Shown one piece after another: positions 24,308-32,236 of a stretch of DNA of 64,000 nt. The stretch spans positions 43,232 to 107,231 of the forward strand of contig JBKBNP010000003.1 of assembly GCA_046295215.1 (NCBI GenBank), in the 5' to 3' direction. The DNA is from Szabonella sp046295215 (GTDB lineage: Bacteria; Pseudomonadota; Alphaproteobacteria; Rhodobacterales; Rhodobacteraceae). How positions within the stretch are numbered: position 1 is the first letter of the stretch; each line of letters starts with the position of its first letter. The position numbers were made by a program, and so were the translations under genes. The notes beneath the pieces were generated by a model. That model searched no databases, was not told the DNA's origin, and worked only from the letters and a program-made list of their open reading frames with translations.

Positions 24308-25219
24308 ATGACACAGCCCTATCGCCCCGTCGCCGCCGGTCTCTGGATGATCGGTTCGGTCATCTCCTTCTCGGCCGTGGCCGTGGCGGGGCGCGCCGTG
24401 TCGCATGTGCATGACACGTTCGAGATCATGACATGGCGCTCGCTCGTCAGCCTCGTGATCCTTCTGGTGGTGATCGCGGCCATGCGGCGGCGGCATGAAA
24501 TCCGCACCGAACGGCTCGGCCGCCATGTCCTGCGCAACATCACCCATTTCGCCGGGCAGAATCTCTGGTTTCTGGCGCTGACGCTGATCCCGCTGGCGCA
24601 GGTTTTCGCGCTGGAATTCACCTCGCCGATCTGGGTGGTGCTGATGGCGCCGCTGTTTCTGGGTGAAAAGCTGACCCCTGCCAAGATCGCTGCCGCCGCC
24701 ATCGGCTTCACCGGCACGCTGATCGTGGCGCGACCCGATTTCGGCACGCTCGACATCGGCGTGCTGGCAGCGGCCGGGGCCGCCCTCTGCTTTGCCGCCA
24801 CCACCATCTTCACCAAGACGCTGACCCGGCATGAGAGCATCTTTTCCATCCTGTTCTGGCTGACCTCGATGCAGCTTGTGCTGGGGCTGGTCTGTTCGGG
24901 CTATGACGGTGATATGATGCTGCCGACGCGCGAGACGCTGCTGCCCCTGCTGATGATTGGCATCCTTGGCCTTTCCGCGCATTATTGCCTGACCAAGGCG
25001 CTGTCGCTGGCCCCTGCCAGCGTCGCAGTGCCGGTCGATTTCACGCGCCTTCCGGTGGCGGCGCTGCTGGGCTGGGTGCTTTATTCCGAAACGGTGGGCT
25101 GGAACGTCTGGCTGGGCGGCGCGATGATTATCGGCGCTGTCTGGATCAGCCTGCGGTCGGGCAGCAGGGCGTCCGCGCAACAGGCGGTGCCTCAAGCAAC
25201 CGTGACGCCGCGTTACTGA
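24308..25219 (+). CDS. DMT-superfamily (EamA) transporter
   Basis: The 303-residue inner-membrane protein has about ten hydrophobic helices and two EamA repeats, the first around residues 12-140 (with FALEFTSPIWVVLMAPLFLGE) and the second around 150-290 (with VPVDFTRLPVAALLGWVLYSE). Such proteins export or import small metabolites; the substrate is unknown. The ATG at 24308 starts MTQPYRPVAAGLWM, giving the first helix at once. It follows the corrinoid methyltransferase by 79 bp, so cotranscription is possible but not proven. Confidence 0.88.
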   Translation: MTQPYRPVAAGLWMIGSVISFSAVAVAGRAVSHVHDTFEIMTWRSLVSLVILLVVIAAMRRRHEIRTERLGRHVLRNITHFAGQNLWFLALTLIPLAQVFALEFTSPIWVVLMAPLFLGEKLTPAKIAAAAIGFTGTLIVARPDFGTLDIGVLAAAGAALCFAATTIFTKTLTRHESIFSILFWLTSMQLVLGLVCSGYDGDMMLPTRETLLPLLMIGILGLSAHYCLTKALSLAPASVAVPVDFTRLPVAALLGWVLYSETVGWNVWLGGAMIIGAVWISLRSGSRASAQQAVPQATVTPRY

Positions 25220-25302
25220 TTGACCGGTTCGATGCGCATGCATAACGCTTCATGAAACCGGAGCGTGTGTCCCGGGTCGTTTCTGTTCGGGGAGGAGCAG
25301 CC

Positions 25303-26520
25303 ATGAAGAAAATCGCCGGCATCATCGGAGCAACCGCGCTCACAGCAATTGCCGCCACATCGGCACAGGCAGGCGGCATCGACCGCAGCCGCCTCGGCTT
25401 CGGCACCCTGTTCGAAAAGGGCCGCTATATGGAGCTTGGCTTTTCCCATGTCCGGCCCAAGGTTTCGGGCACCTATCGCGCGCCCGCCTTCGGCCCCTTC
25501 GTCGGCACCTCGACCGGGGACATGGCCAAGGATTACACGCAGCTTTCCTTTTCCTACAAGGCCGACATCAATGACCGGATGTCCTATGCCTTCTATCTCA
25601 ACAGCCCTTACGGTGCGAATGCCAATTACACGGCAGGCCCCTATAACGGGCTGAATGCGAAATGGCAAAGCCAGCAAGCCGCCCTTTTGCTGAAATATCA
25701 GGTGGCCGAGGGCGTGTCGGTCTATGGGGGTCTGAAATATGTCCGCTCCAAACCGACCATCGCCATTCCCGACGCGCTGCTCCGGGGCGGTTTTGCCGCC
25801 GCCGCCGCCAACCCCGCAACTCCGCCCGCGCAGGCAGCCCTTGCCGGAGCCTTGGCCGCGTCGCCAGCGGGCGCGCTCAACTATACGGCGACCGGCGAAA
25901 GTGACGGGCGGGTCGGCGTCATTCTGGGTGTGGCCTATGAACGCCCCGAGATCGCGCTGCGGGTCGGGCTGACCTACGAATCCGGGTTCACCCACAAATT
26001 CAAGACGACCGAGGCGCTGCCCGCCGCACAGGCCAATCCGATGCTGGCGCCGCTCTTCAATCCCTCGACCACGCGGATCAAGATGCCGCAAAGCGTGACG
26101 CTCGACTTCCAGTCCGGCGTTGCCGCCGACACGCTTGTGTTCGGCTCGCTTCGCTGGTCCGAATGGTCGGTCTGGGAAGTGCGACCGCAGGCCTACAACG
26201 CGCTGACGGGAAGCGACATCACCAGCTTCGACAACAATGTGCTGACCTGGCAACTGGGGGTCGGGCGCAAGATCAACGACAATTTCTCGGTCTTTGCGCG
26301 CGTCGGCTATGAAAAGGCCAAGGGTGGCATTTCCTCGCGGCTGTCTCCCACCGATGGTTTGAAAAGCATCGGCATCGGCGGCACCTATACGCAAGGCAAC
26401 ATGAAGGTCACGGCCGGGCTTGAATATGTGAAGGTCGGCAATGCGGTCGATGGCTCCGGCACCCAGTTTGCCAAGAACAAGGCCGTGGGCTTCGGCATGT
26501 CGGTCGGCTACCGCTTCTGA
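25303..26520 (+). CDS. FadL/OmpP1-family outer-membrane transport protein
   Basis: The 405-residue porin-like beta-barrel has a signal peptide (MKKIAGIIGATALTAIAATSAQA). Alternating beta strands follow and the protein ends in the aromatic SVGYRF, typical of Bam-inserted proteins. FadL relatives pass long-chain fatty acids or other hydrophobic compounds. The usual N-terminal NPA hatch is not evident. An Ala/Pro-rich insertion occurs at about residues 165-190. The ATG at 25303 has an excellent GGGGAGGAG ribosome site. A strong terminator follows. Confidence 0.87.
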   Translation: MKKIAGIIGATALTAIAATSAQAGGIDRSRLGFGTLFEKGRYMELGFSHVRPKVSGTYRAPAFGPFVGTSTGDMAKDYTQLSFSYKADINDRMSYAFYLNSPYGANANYTAGPYNGLNAKWQSQQAALLLKYQVAEGVSVYGGLKYVRSKPTIAIPDALLRGGFAAAAANPATPPAQAALAGALAASPAGALNYTATGESDGRVGVILGVAYERPEIALRVGLTYESGFTHKFKTTEALPAAQANPMLAPLFNPSTTRIKMPQSVTLDFQSGVAADTLVFGSLRWSEWSVWEVRPQAYNALTGSDITSFDNNVLTWQLGVGRKINDNFSVFARVGYEKAKGGISSRLSPTDGLKSIGIGGTYTQGNMKVTAGLEYVKVGNAVDGSGTQFAKNKAVGFGMSVGYRF

Positions 26521-26544
26521 TCCGCGACCGGATCGCAACGCGCA

Positions 26545-26575
26545 GGCCCCGCCCCTCCGGCGGGGCCTTTGCTTT
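26545..26575 (+). terminator. Intrinsic terminator after the FadL-like gene
   Basis: GGCCCCGCC pairs with GGCGGGGCC across CCTCC, followed by TTTGCTTT. It ends 48 bases before the next gene. Confidence 0.82.
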
Positions 26576-26623
26576 GGCGCGAGGCCGGGCTAACAGGGGA
26601 TCTCGTTTCCGGGAGTATCCGCC

Positions 26624-27496
26624 ATGCTCTATTCCTCAGCCGCAGAATGGCAATCCGCCGACGCCCGCCGGGTGCTTCTCTTCGGCATGTCCGGTCTTGG
26701 CAAGACGCATCTGGCCACCATGCTGCGCGATGGCGCGGGGTGGTTCCACTATTCCGTCGATTACCGCATCGGCACGCGCTACATGGGCGAATATATCGCG
26801 GACAATTTCAAGCGCGAGGCGATGAAGGTGCCGCTCTTGCGGGAGCTGTTGCTGACCGATTCCGTCTATATCGCGTCCAACATCACCTTTGAAAATCTGG
26901 CGCCCCTGTCGACCTATCTGGGCAAGCCGGGCAATCCGGCGCTTGGCGGCCTGCCCTTTGCCGATTATTGCGCGCGGCAGGCCCAGCACCGCGAGGCCGA
27001 GGTGGCGGCCTTGCTCGATACCGAACGCTTCATCCGCCGCGCCGCCGACATCTACGGCTACCGCGATTTCGTCTGCGACAGCGGCGGGTCGATCTGCGAG
27101 GTGGTGGACCCCGACAATCCTGCCGATCCGGTGCTCACGGCGCTGGCGACCAATCACCTGATGGTCTGGATCGAAGGCACCGAGGCGCATCGCGACGCGC
27201 TGATTGCCCGCTTCGACCGCGCGCCAAAGCCGATGTATTACCAGCCGGAGTTTCTGCGCGAGGTCTGGGACGACTACCTTGCCGAACACGCCCTGACCGA
27301 AGACCAGGTGAACCCCGACGCCTTTCTGCGCCATGGCTATGCCCGGCTTCTGGCCCATCGCCAGCCGCGCTATGCCGCCATGGCGCGCAACTGGGGCATC
27401 CGCATCACCGCCGATGAGGCGATGCGCGTGGCCTCGCCCTCTGATTTCGATGCCCTCATCGCCCGCGCGCTTGAGCGGCACGCCGCCCGCGCCTAG
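26624..27496 (+). CDS. P-loop ATPase, unknown role, upstream of metA
   Basis: The 290-residue cytosolic protein has Walker A GMSGLGKTHLA near residue 21 and later acidic motifs (HLMVWIEGTEAHRD). No membrane span or known effector domain is seen. The length and the remainder (YSVDYRIGTRYMGEYIADNF, CDSGGSICEVVDP) suggest a small nucleotide kinase or ATPase conserved in this family of bacteria. I cannot name a function. It lies 24 bp before metA and may share its transcript. Confidence 0.7.
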   Translation: MLYSSAAEWQSADARRVLLFGMSGLGKTHLATMLRDGAGWFHYSVDYRIGTRYMGEYIADNFKREAMKVPLLRELLLTDSVYIASNITFENLAPLSTYLGKPGNPALGGLPFADYCARQAQHREAEVAALLDTERFIRRAADIYGYRDFVCDSGGSICEVVDPDNPADPVLTALATNHLMVWIEGTEAHRDALIARFDRAPKPMYYQPEFLREVWDDYLAEHALTEDQVNPDAFLRHGYARLLAHRQPRYAAMARNWGIRITADEAMRVASPSDFDALIARALERHAARA

Positions 27497-27520
27497 TTCC
27501 CGACGGGACCGGAGGACCAA

Positions 27521-28444
27521 ATGCCCATCAAACTGCCTGAATCCCTGCCCGCCTATGAGGTGCTGCGCCGCGAAGGCGTCATGGTCATGTCGCCTGAACG
27601 TGCCGCACGTCAGGACATCCGCCCGCTGCGGATCGGCCTGTTGAACCTGATGCCGAAAAAGATCCAGACGGAAAACCAGTTCGCCCGGCTGATCGGGGCC
27701 ACGCCCCTGCAGATCGACCTGTCGCTGATCCGGATGAGCGAACACCAGACCAAGAACACCGCCGCCGAACATATGGAGGCTTTCTACCGCCCCTTTGCCG
27801 AAGTGGCCGATAGTGGCGAGAAATTCGACGGGCTCATCATCACCGGCGCGCCGATCGAGCATATGGCCTTCGAGGAGGTGACCTATTGGGAGGAGCTGCG
27901 GCAGGTCTTCGACTGGACGCAGGGCCATGTCCTGTCCACTTTCGGCGTCTGCTGGGGCGGGATGGCGATGATAAACCATTTCCATGGCGTCAAGAAACAC
28001 ATGCTGCCCGCCAAGGCCTTCGGCTGTTTCCGGCACCGCAACCTTGCGCCCGCCTCGCCTTACCTGCGCGGGTTCTCGGATGATTGCGTGATCCCGGTTT
28101 CCCGCTGGACCGAAATGAAACAGGCCGAGATCGACGCCGCCCCCGGCCTTGTCACGCTTCTGGGGTCGGATGAGGTCGGCCCCTGTCTGGTCGAGGATGC
28201 GGGCCAGCGCGCGCTCTATATCTTCAACCATTTCGAATATGACAGCGACACGCTGAAACAGGAATATGACCGCGACATGGCCAATGGCACACCGATCAAT
28301 GTGCCGGGCAATTACTATCCCGATGACGATCCCGCGAGGCGGCCCCTGAACCGCTGGCGCAGTCATGCCCATCTTCTATATGGCAACTGGATCAACGAGA
28401 TTTATCAGCAGACCCCCTATGACATCACCCAGATTGGCCGTTAG
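27521..28444 (+). CDS. metA: MetA, homoserine O-acetyltransferase type
   Basis: The 307-residue enzyme activates homoserine for methionine synthesis. The catalytic Cys is in FGVCWGG near residue 142, with His and Glu in FNHFEYD. The residue after GAPI is Glu (GAPIEHM). A Glu at this site (111) marks MetA enzymes that use acetyl-CoA, while Gly marks succinyl-CoA enzymes. It is therefore probably an acetyltransferase despite belonging to the MetA family. A GGAGG ribosome site precedes the ATG. I saw no SAM riboswitch upstream; the preceding gene is only 24 bp away. Confidence 0.93.
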   Translation: MPIKLPESLPAYEVLRREGVMVMSPERAARQDIRPLRIGLLNLMPKKIQTENQFARLIGATPLQIDLSLIRMSEHQTKNTAAEHMEAFYRPFAEVADSGEKFDGLIITGAPIEHMAFEEVTYWEELRQVFDWTQGHVLSTFGVCWGGMAMINHFHGVKKHMLPAKAFGCFRHRNLAPASPYLRGFSDDCVIPVSRWTEMKQAEIDAAPGLVTLLGSDEVGPCLVEDAGQRALYIFNHFEYDSDTLKQEYDRDMANGTPINVPGNYYPDDDPARRPLNRWRSHAHLLYGNWINEIYQQTPYDITQIGR

Positions 28445-29372
28445 CCTGATTGCCGCCGTGGCCGCCCTTGGCGGTTGCGCGGCGCTGGTTGACGGGCGCG
28501 CAACCCGGATGGAGGCGCGGGCCGAAACCGAGGCCCCGCCGCTCGGGCAGTTTGTCGAGGTCGAAGGTGCCCGCGTCCATGCGCTTGTGATGGGGCAAGG
28601 GCCGGATCTGGTGCTGATCCATGGTGCGGGCGGCAATCTGCGCGATTTCACAATGGGTTTCGCGCAAGACCTCGCCCGCGACTACCGGGTGATCGCCTTT
28701 GACCGCCCCGGTCTGGGCTATTCCGACCCGATGCCGGATGACGGGGTGAATGTGCTGTTGCAGACCGACCGTCTGCGCGCGGCGGCGGATGTTCTGGGCG
28801 TGCGTGACCCCATCGTGCTGGGCCACAGCTATGGCGGGGCGGTGGCGCTGGCCTGGGCCTTGCGCGCGCCCGATGGCCCGCGCGGGCTGGTGCTGGTGGC
28901 GGCGGCCTCGATGCCCTTTCCGGGCGGGCTGGGGGCCTGGTATCAGGTCAATTCCAGCCGGGTCGGATCGGCCCTGCTGGGCCCCTTCATCACCGCTTTC
29001 GCTTCGGACGCGCAGATCGACGGGTCAGTGGAGGGCGTTTTTGCCCCTGATCCGGCCCCTCCCGGCTATGCCGACCATATCGGCGCGCGCCTGACCATCC
29101 GGCGCGACACGATGCGGCGCAATGCGCGGCAGGTCATGGGGTTGAAGCCGAACCTCATCGCGATGGAGCCGAATTATCCGCGCCTCACCCTGCCGGTGGA
29201 AATCCTCCACGGCACCGCCGATACCACCGTGCCCGCGCGCATCCATGCCATCCCGCTGTCCGAACGGCTGCCCGATGCGCGGCTGACCCTGATCGAGGGG
29301 GCGGGCCATATGCCGCATCACATCCACCCCGACACCCTCCGCGCCGCCATTGACCGGATCAACGCGCGCTGA
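28419..29372 (+). CDS. Alpha/beta hydrolase, putative lipoprotein
   Basis: The 317-residue hydrolase has an N-terminal hydrophobic stretch with a lipobox-like ALGGCAAL, suggesting lipid anchoring. The oxyanion segment LIHGAGGNLRDF, the nucleophile elbow LGHSYGG and the terminal EGAGHMPHH give Ser and His; the acid is likely in LHGTADTTVP. The substrate is unknown. The ATG at 28419 lies inside metA (26-bp overlap). An earlier ATG at 28365 would add 18 residues before the signal. It is followed at 57 bp by ppk2. Confidence 0.85.
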   Translation: MTSPRLAVSLIAAVAALGGCAALVDGRATRMEARAETEAPPLGQFVEVEGARVHALVMGQGPDLVLIHGAGGNLRDFTMGFAQDLARDYRVIAFDRPGLGYSDPMPDDGVNVLLQTDRLRAAADVLGVRDPIVLGHSYGGAVALAWALRAPDGPRGLVLVAAASMPFPGGLGAWYQVNSSRVGSALLGPFITAFASDAQIDGSVEGVFAPDPAPPGYADHIGARLTIRRDTMRRNARQVMGLKPNLIAMEPNYPRLTLPVEILHGTADTTVPARIHAIPLSERLPDARLTLIEGAGHMPHHIHPDTLRAAIDRINAR

Positions 29373-29429
29373 TTGCACCCGCCCGCCCGTCGCGCCATAG
29401 TGGCGGGACATTCCGGACGGAGCCCCGAC

Positions 29430-30302
29430 ATGACCGACCTTCCCTTCGACGGCGCGATCAGCCGCTATCTTGACAAGGACGCCCCCGACACCATCCGCGA
29501 GGCCATCCGCAATGGTGGAAAGGATGACATCCTGTCCGCCTCCTATCCCTATCGCACCGAGATGAAACGCCGCGATTACGACGCGGCGATGGAGGGGCTG
29601 CAACGCCAGCTCGTGCGGCTCCAGGCGGATATAAAGGCGACCGGCAAGCGCGTCGTCGTGGTGTTCGAGGGCCGGGACGCTGCCGGAAAAGGCGGCACGA
29701 TCAATGCTATGCGCGAAAATCTTAATCCTCGTGTTGCCAATGTCGTGGCGCTGTCGAAACCGTCCGACCGCGAGGCGACGCAATGGTATTTCCAGCGCTA
29801 TGTCGACTGGCTTCCGGCTGCGGGCGAGATGGTGATGTTCGACCGGAGCTGGTATAACCGCGGCGTGGTGGAGCACGTGTTTGGCTTCTGCACGCCGGAT
29901 CAGCGCGAGCATTTCTTTGCCCAGCTTCCGGCCTTTGAACAGATGATCGTGGATGAGGGGATCATCCTCGTCAAACTCTGGCTCAATGTCGGGCGGGCGG
30001 AACAGTTGCGCCGCTTCCTCGCGCGCGAAACCGACCCGCTGAAACAGTGGAAGCTGTCGCCCATCGACATCGGGGGGCTGGCGAAATGGGATGACTATTC
30101 CGCCGCCATCGCCGAGACGCTGGCGCGCGGTCATACGGCCCATGCACCCTGGACGGTCGTGCGGTCGGATGACAAGAAACGCGCGCGGATCGCGGCCATC
30201 CAGACCGTGCTGCACTGCGTCGATTTCGAGGGCAAGGATGCAGGCTTGATCGGCAGTCCGGACCCGGCGATTTGCGGCGGGCCCGACATCTGGGATGTCT
30301 AA
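29430..30302 (+). CDS. ppk2: Polyphosphate kinase 2
   Basis: The 290-residue PPK2 kinase transfers phosphate between polyphosphate and nucleotides. Walker A GRDAAGKGG, the MFDRSWYNR Walker B region and the lid-type LVKLWLNVGRAEQ are visible. A single PPK2 domain of this size fits class I, which usually favours NDP to NTP; nucleotide preference is not readable here. The ATG at 29430 has GGACGGAG ahead of it. It overlaps the TetR regulator by 8 bp. Confidence 0.92.
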   Translation: MTDLPFDGAISRYLDKDAPDTIREAIRNGGKDDILSASYPYRTEMKRRDYDAAMEGLQRQLVRLQADIKATGKRVVVVFEGRDAAGKGGTINAMRENLNPRVANVVALSKPSDREATQWYFQRYVDWLPAAGEMVMFDRSWYNRGVVEHVFGFCTPDQREHFFAQLPAFEQMIVDEGIILVKLWLNVGRAEQLRRFLARETDPLKQWKLSPIDIGGLAKWDDYSAAIAETLARGHTAHAPWTVVRSDDKKRARIAAIQTVLHCVDFEGKDAGLIGSPDPAICGGPDIWDV

Positions 30303-30912
30303 ACGCGGCTACCATCACGGTAATCTGCGGCAGGCGCTGGTCGAGGCCGCGCTGGAACTGATCCGCGAGAAGGGGCCGCAGGGCTTCACCCTGTCCGAAG
30401 CCGCCAAGACCGCCGATGTGACCCCCGCCGCTGTCTACCGCCATTTCGCGGGGCGCGAGGATCTGATCGCCGAGGCGGCGCGTCAGGGCTACGAGATTTT
30501 CGCGGCGCTGATGGAATATGCCTATAATGAGGGAAAGCCCTCTGCGCTGGCCGCCTTCGAGGCGACGGGACGGGCCTATCTGGCCTTCGCGCGGAAATAT
30601 CCCGGCCATTACATGGCGATGTTCGAAAGCGGGCTGAGCCTCAACCATTTTCCCGATCTGGCCCTTGTGGCGGCCAAGGCGCGCGGCGTGATGGAACAGG
30701 CCGCCACCGCGCTGTCGGACCAGATGCCGCCCGACCGCCGCCCGCCGCCCTCGATGTTTTCCGCCCATGTCTGGGCCATGAGCCATGGTGTTGTCGAGTT
30801 GTTCGCGCGGGGGGCACCGGGGGCGAAAAGCCCCTACCCGCCCGAGGATCTGCTGGAGGCGGGCATCGGCATCTATCTGCGCGGGCTGGGGCTGTTGCCG
30901 CCAGACCGCTAG
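30295..30912 (+). CDS. TetR/AcrR-family transcriptional regulator
   Basis: The 205-residue repressor has an N-terminal helix-turn-helix (SEAAKTADVTPAAVYRHFAGREDLIAEAA, residues ~32-60). Its start GYHHGNLRQALVEAALELI is typical of TetR proteins with a WHG-type C-terminal domain. The ligand pocket is unassigned. It overlaps the ppk2 gene by 8 bp, so it probably controls the ppk2 operon or itself. The next gene is convergent. Confidence 0.9.
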   Translation: MSKRGYHHGNLRQALVEAALELIREKGPQGFTLSEAAKTADVTPAAVYRHFAGREDLIAEAARQGYEIFAALMEYAYNEGKPSALAAFEATGRAYLAFARKYPGHYMAMFESGLSLNHFPDLALVAAKARGVMEQAATALSDQMPPDRRPPPSMFSAHVWAMSHGVVELFARGAPGAKSPYPPEDLLEAGIGIYLRGLGLLPPDR

Positions 30913-30927
30913 CCCCCGCAGGGCCAC

Positions 30928-31314
30928 TCACAGATAGCTCGTCACGGCAGGCTCGCTGCCCAGAGCATCATTGGCACCATCGAGATAGCCGACCCCGAGT
31001 GCCGCGAAACCTTCGGGCGCAAGATCAAGCGCAGACACCAGCACCGCGATCCCCGAAGGGGCCTCGCCATGCGTCTTCACCCCGCAGATGGAACAGAAGC
31101 AATGCGCGATGGCCTGCTTGCCGAAACGATAGCGCGACAGCGCGGTTTCGCCCGAGGTCAGGCTGAACCCTTCCCATGACGTGAACATCAACCAGCTCCG
31201 CGACTTGGTGCAGATGGAACAGTTGCAGCGATAGCTTTGCGCGGTCAGGTCGAGATCCGCCACGAAGCGGACGGTGCCGCAATGGCAACCGCCGCTGATT
31301 TGCGCCATGGTCAT
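30928..31314 (-). CDS. GFA-family (CENP-V/GFA) zinc protein
   Basis: The 128-residue protein has the two zinc sites of the GFA family: GCHCG, CNCSIC and HCFCSICG. Named after glutathione-dependent formaldehyde-activating enzyme, most members have no proven activity. The ATG overlaps the SRPBCC gene's stop by 4 bp. It is the third gene of the ArsR-SRPBCC-GFA operon. Confidence 0.9.
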   Translation of the reverse strand: MTMAQISGGCHCGTVRFVADLDLTAQSYRCNCSICTKSRSWLMFTSWEGFSLTSGETALSRYRFGKQAIAHCFCSICGVKTHGEAPSGIAVLVSALDLAPEGFAALGVGYLDGANDALGSEPAVTSYL

Positions 31315-31766
31315 GCCATTGTCCCCTCAACCGCCTCCTCGAACCGGTCGATGAAACTGGTCCAGCCCTTCAGGTGATCGGCCTTCTGCGCCGCGTCGGC
31401 GAGTCCGGCATGGATGAAATGCAGCCTCGTTCCACTGCCCTCGGCATCGAACCGGATCGTGACTTCGGTCCGGGGGCCTCGCGCACCCTCGTTGACCCAG
31501 TGGAAACTGAACCGCAGCAGCGACGGCTCCTCGATCTCCAGCATCTTTCCCGCCATCACGATTTCAGCGTCGCGCACCGAGCGCAGTGCAATGCGCCAGT
31601 CAGCGCCGACTTGCATCGGCCAATCCACTTCGGTCGCCTTGAAGTCATGGCCTTCCCGACAGCGTGGCCCGAACCACTGCTTCAGGATTGCGAGGTCTTT
31701 CCACAGCGCGAAGCACCGCGCGGGGGACGGGCGCAGGCTGCGGGCAATCTCAAGATCCACTGTCAT
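31311..31766 (-). CDS. SRPBCC (AHSA1-type) domain protein
   Basis: The 151-residue protein has the START-like fold of the AHSA1 group, with the early IARSLRPSPARCFALWKDL and the late TRLHFIHAGL. Such proteins bind hydrophobic ligands; in pairs with ArsR regulators their roles are mostly unknown. The ATG at 31766 has GGGAG 8 bases upstream and overlaps the arsR-like gene by 17 bp. It is translationally coupled to it and to the GFA gene. Confidence 0.88.
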   Translation of the reverse strand: MTVDLEIARSLRPSPARCFALWKDLAILKQWFGPRCREGHDFKATEVDWPMQVGADWRIALRSVRDAEIVMAGKMLEIEEPSLLRFSFHWVNEGARGPRTEVTIRFDAEGSGTRLHFIHAGLADAAQKADHLKGWTSFIDRFEEAVEGTMA

Positions 31767-32094
31767 CGGTATTCTCCCGGTCATGGGTTGTCTCGGCAAA
31801 ATCGACGAAACTGTCGATGGTGTCTGTCCAGAAACGTTCATACTCCGCCAGCCAGTCGGCGATGGTTTTCAGCCCCTGCGGGTTCAACCGGCAAGGCCGC
31901 GTCGTCCCGACCCGACCGCGCGAGATCAGCCCCGCCTTTTCCATCATCTTGAGATGCGAGGAAATCGTGGGCTGGGTCAGATCGAACTGATCCACCAGTT
32001 GCGAGACCGTCGCCTCGCCCTTCGACAGGCGCGCGATGATCGCGCGGCGGGTCGGATCGGCAAGGGCAGCGAGGGAGAGGGCGAGTCTGTCCAT
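31750..32094 (-). CDS. ArsR-family transcriptional regulator
   Basis: The 114-residue winged-helix repressor begins MDRLALSLAALADPTRRAIIARL, typical of the ArsR subgroup paired with AHSA1 proteins. The recognition helix is in QPTISSHLKMMEKAGLI. It lacks the classical metal-binding ELCVCDL motif, so it is not an arsenic sensor. The ATG at 32094 is 5 bp from a perfect 20-bp inverted repeat that is the likely autoregulatory operator. It leads a three-gene operon with SRPBCC and GFA genes. Confidence 0.9.
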   Translation of the reverse strand: MDRLALSLAALADPTRRAIIARLSKGEATVSQLVDQFDLTQPTISSHLKMMEKAGLISRGRVGTTRPCRLNPQGLKTIADWLAEYERFWTDTIDSFVDFAETTHDRENTDDSGS

Positions 32095-32098
32095 ATGA

Positions 32099-32146
32099 AT
32101 TGAATAGCATCTATATAGATGTATGCCTATATAGATGCTATTCAAT
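32099..32146. promoter_or_regulatory. Perfect 20-bp inverted repeat, probable ArsR operator
   Basis: Bases 32099-32118 and 32127-32146 are exact reverse complements separated by 8 bases. The arms contain CTATATAG, and CATCTATATAG-ATG at 32109-32122 is itself a 14-bp palindrome. The TATATAG boxes could double as -10 elements. Placement directly upstream of the arsR-like start points to autoregulation. No T run follows, so it is not a terminator. Confidence 0.75.
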
Positions 32147-32164
32147 GTATGACCTTCAACGTCC

Positions 32165-32210
32165 GGGGGGCGCGGCCCCCCGACCCCCGAGGTATTTAGA
32201 CCAAGATGAA
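32165..32210 (+). repeat. Hairpin + GAGGTATTT intergenic element, copy 2
   Basis: A G-rich/C-rich hairpin (GGGGGGC.../GCCCCCC) is followed by GACCCCCGAGGTATTTAGAC and CAAGATGAA. It lies between the ArsR operator and the 3' end of the potA-like gene, in the 142-bp spacer. Confidence 0.7.
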
Positions 32211-32236
32211 TGCAGGCGGTGCTTTGACAGGAGGCC

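Noticed and set aside
27497..27520. SAM-II riboswitch upstream of metA
   Set aside because: SAM-II riboswitches occur upstream of metA in some alphaproteobacteria, but the gap here is only 24 bp and is filled by the previous gene's end and a ribosome site.
32099..32146. Terminator reading of the palindrome before arsR
   Set aside because: The arms are AT-rich and no T run follows on either strand; its position at the gene start points to an operator.
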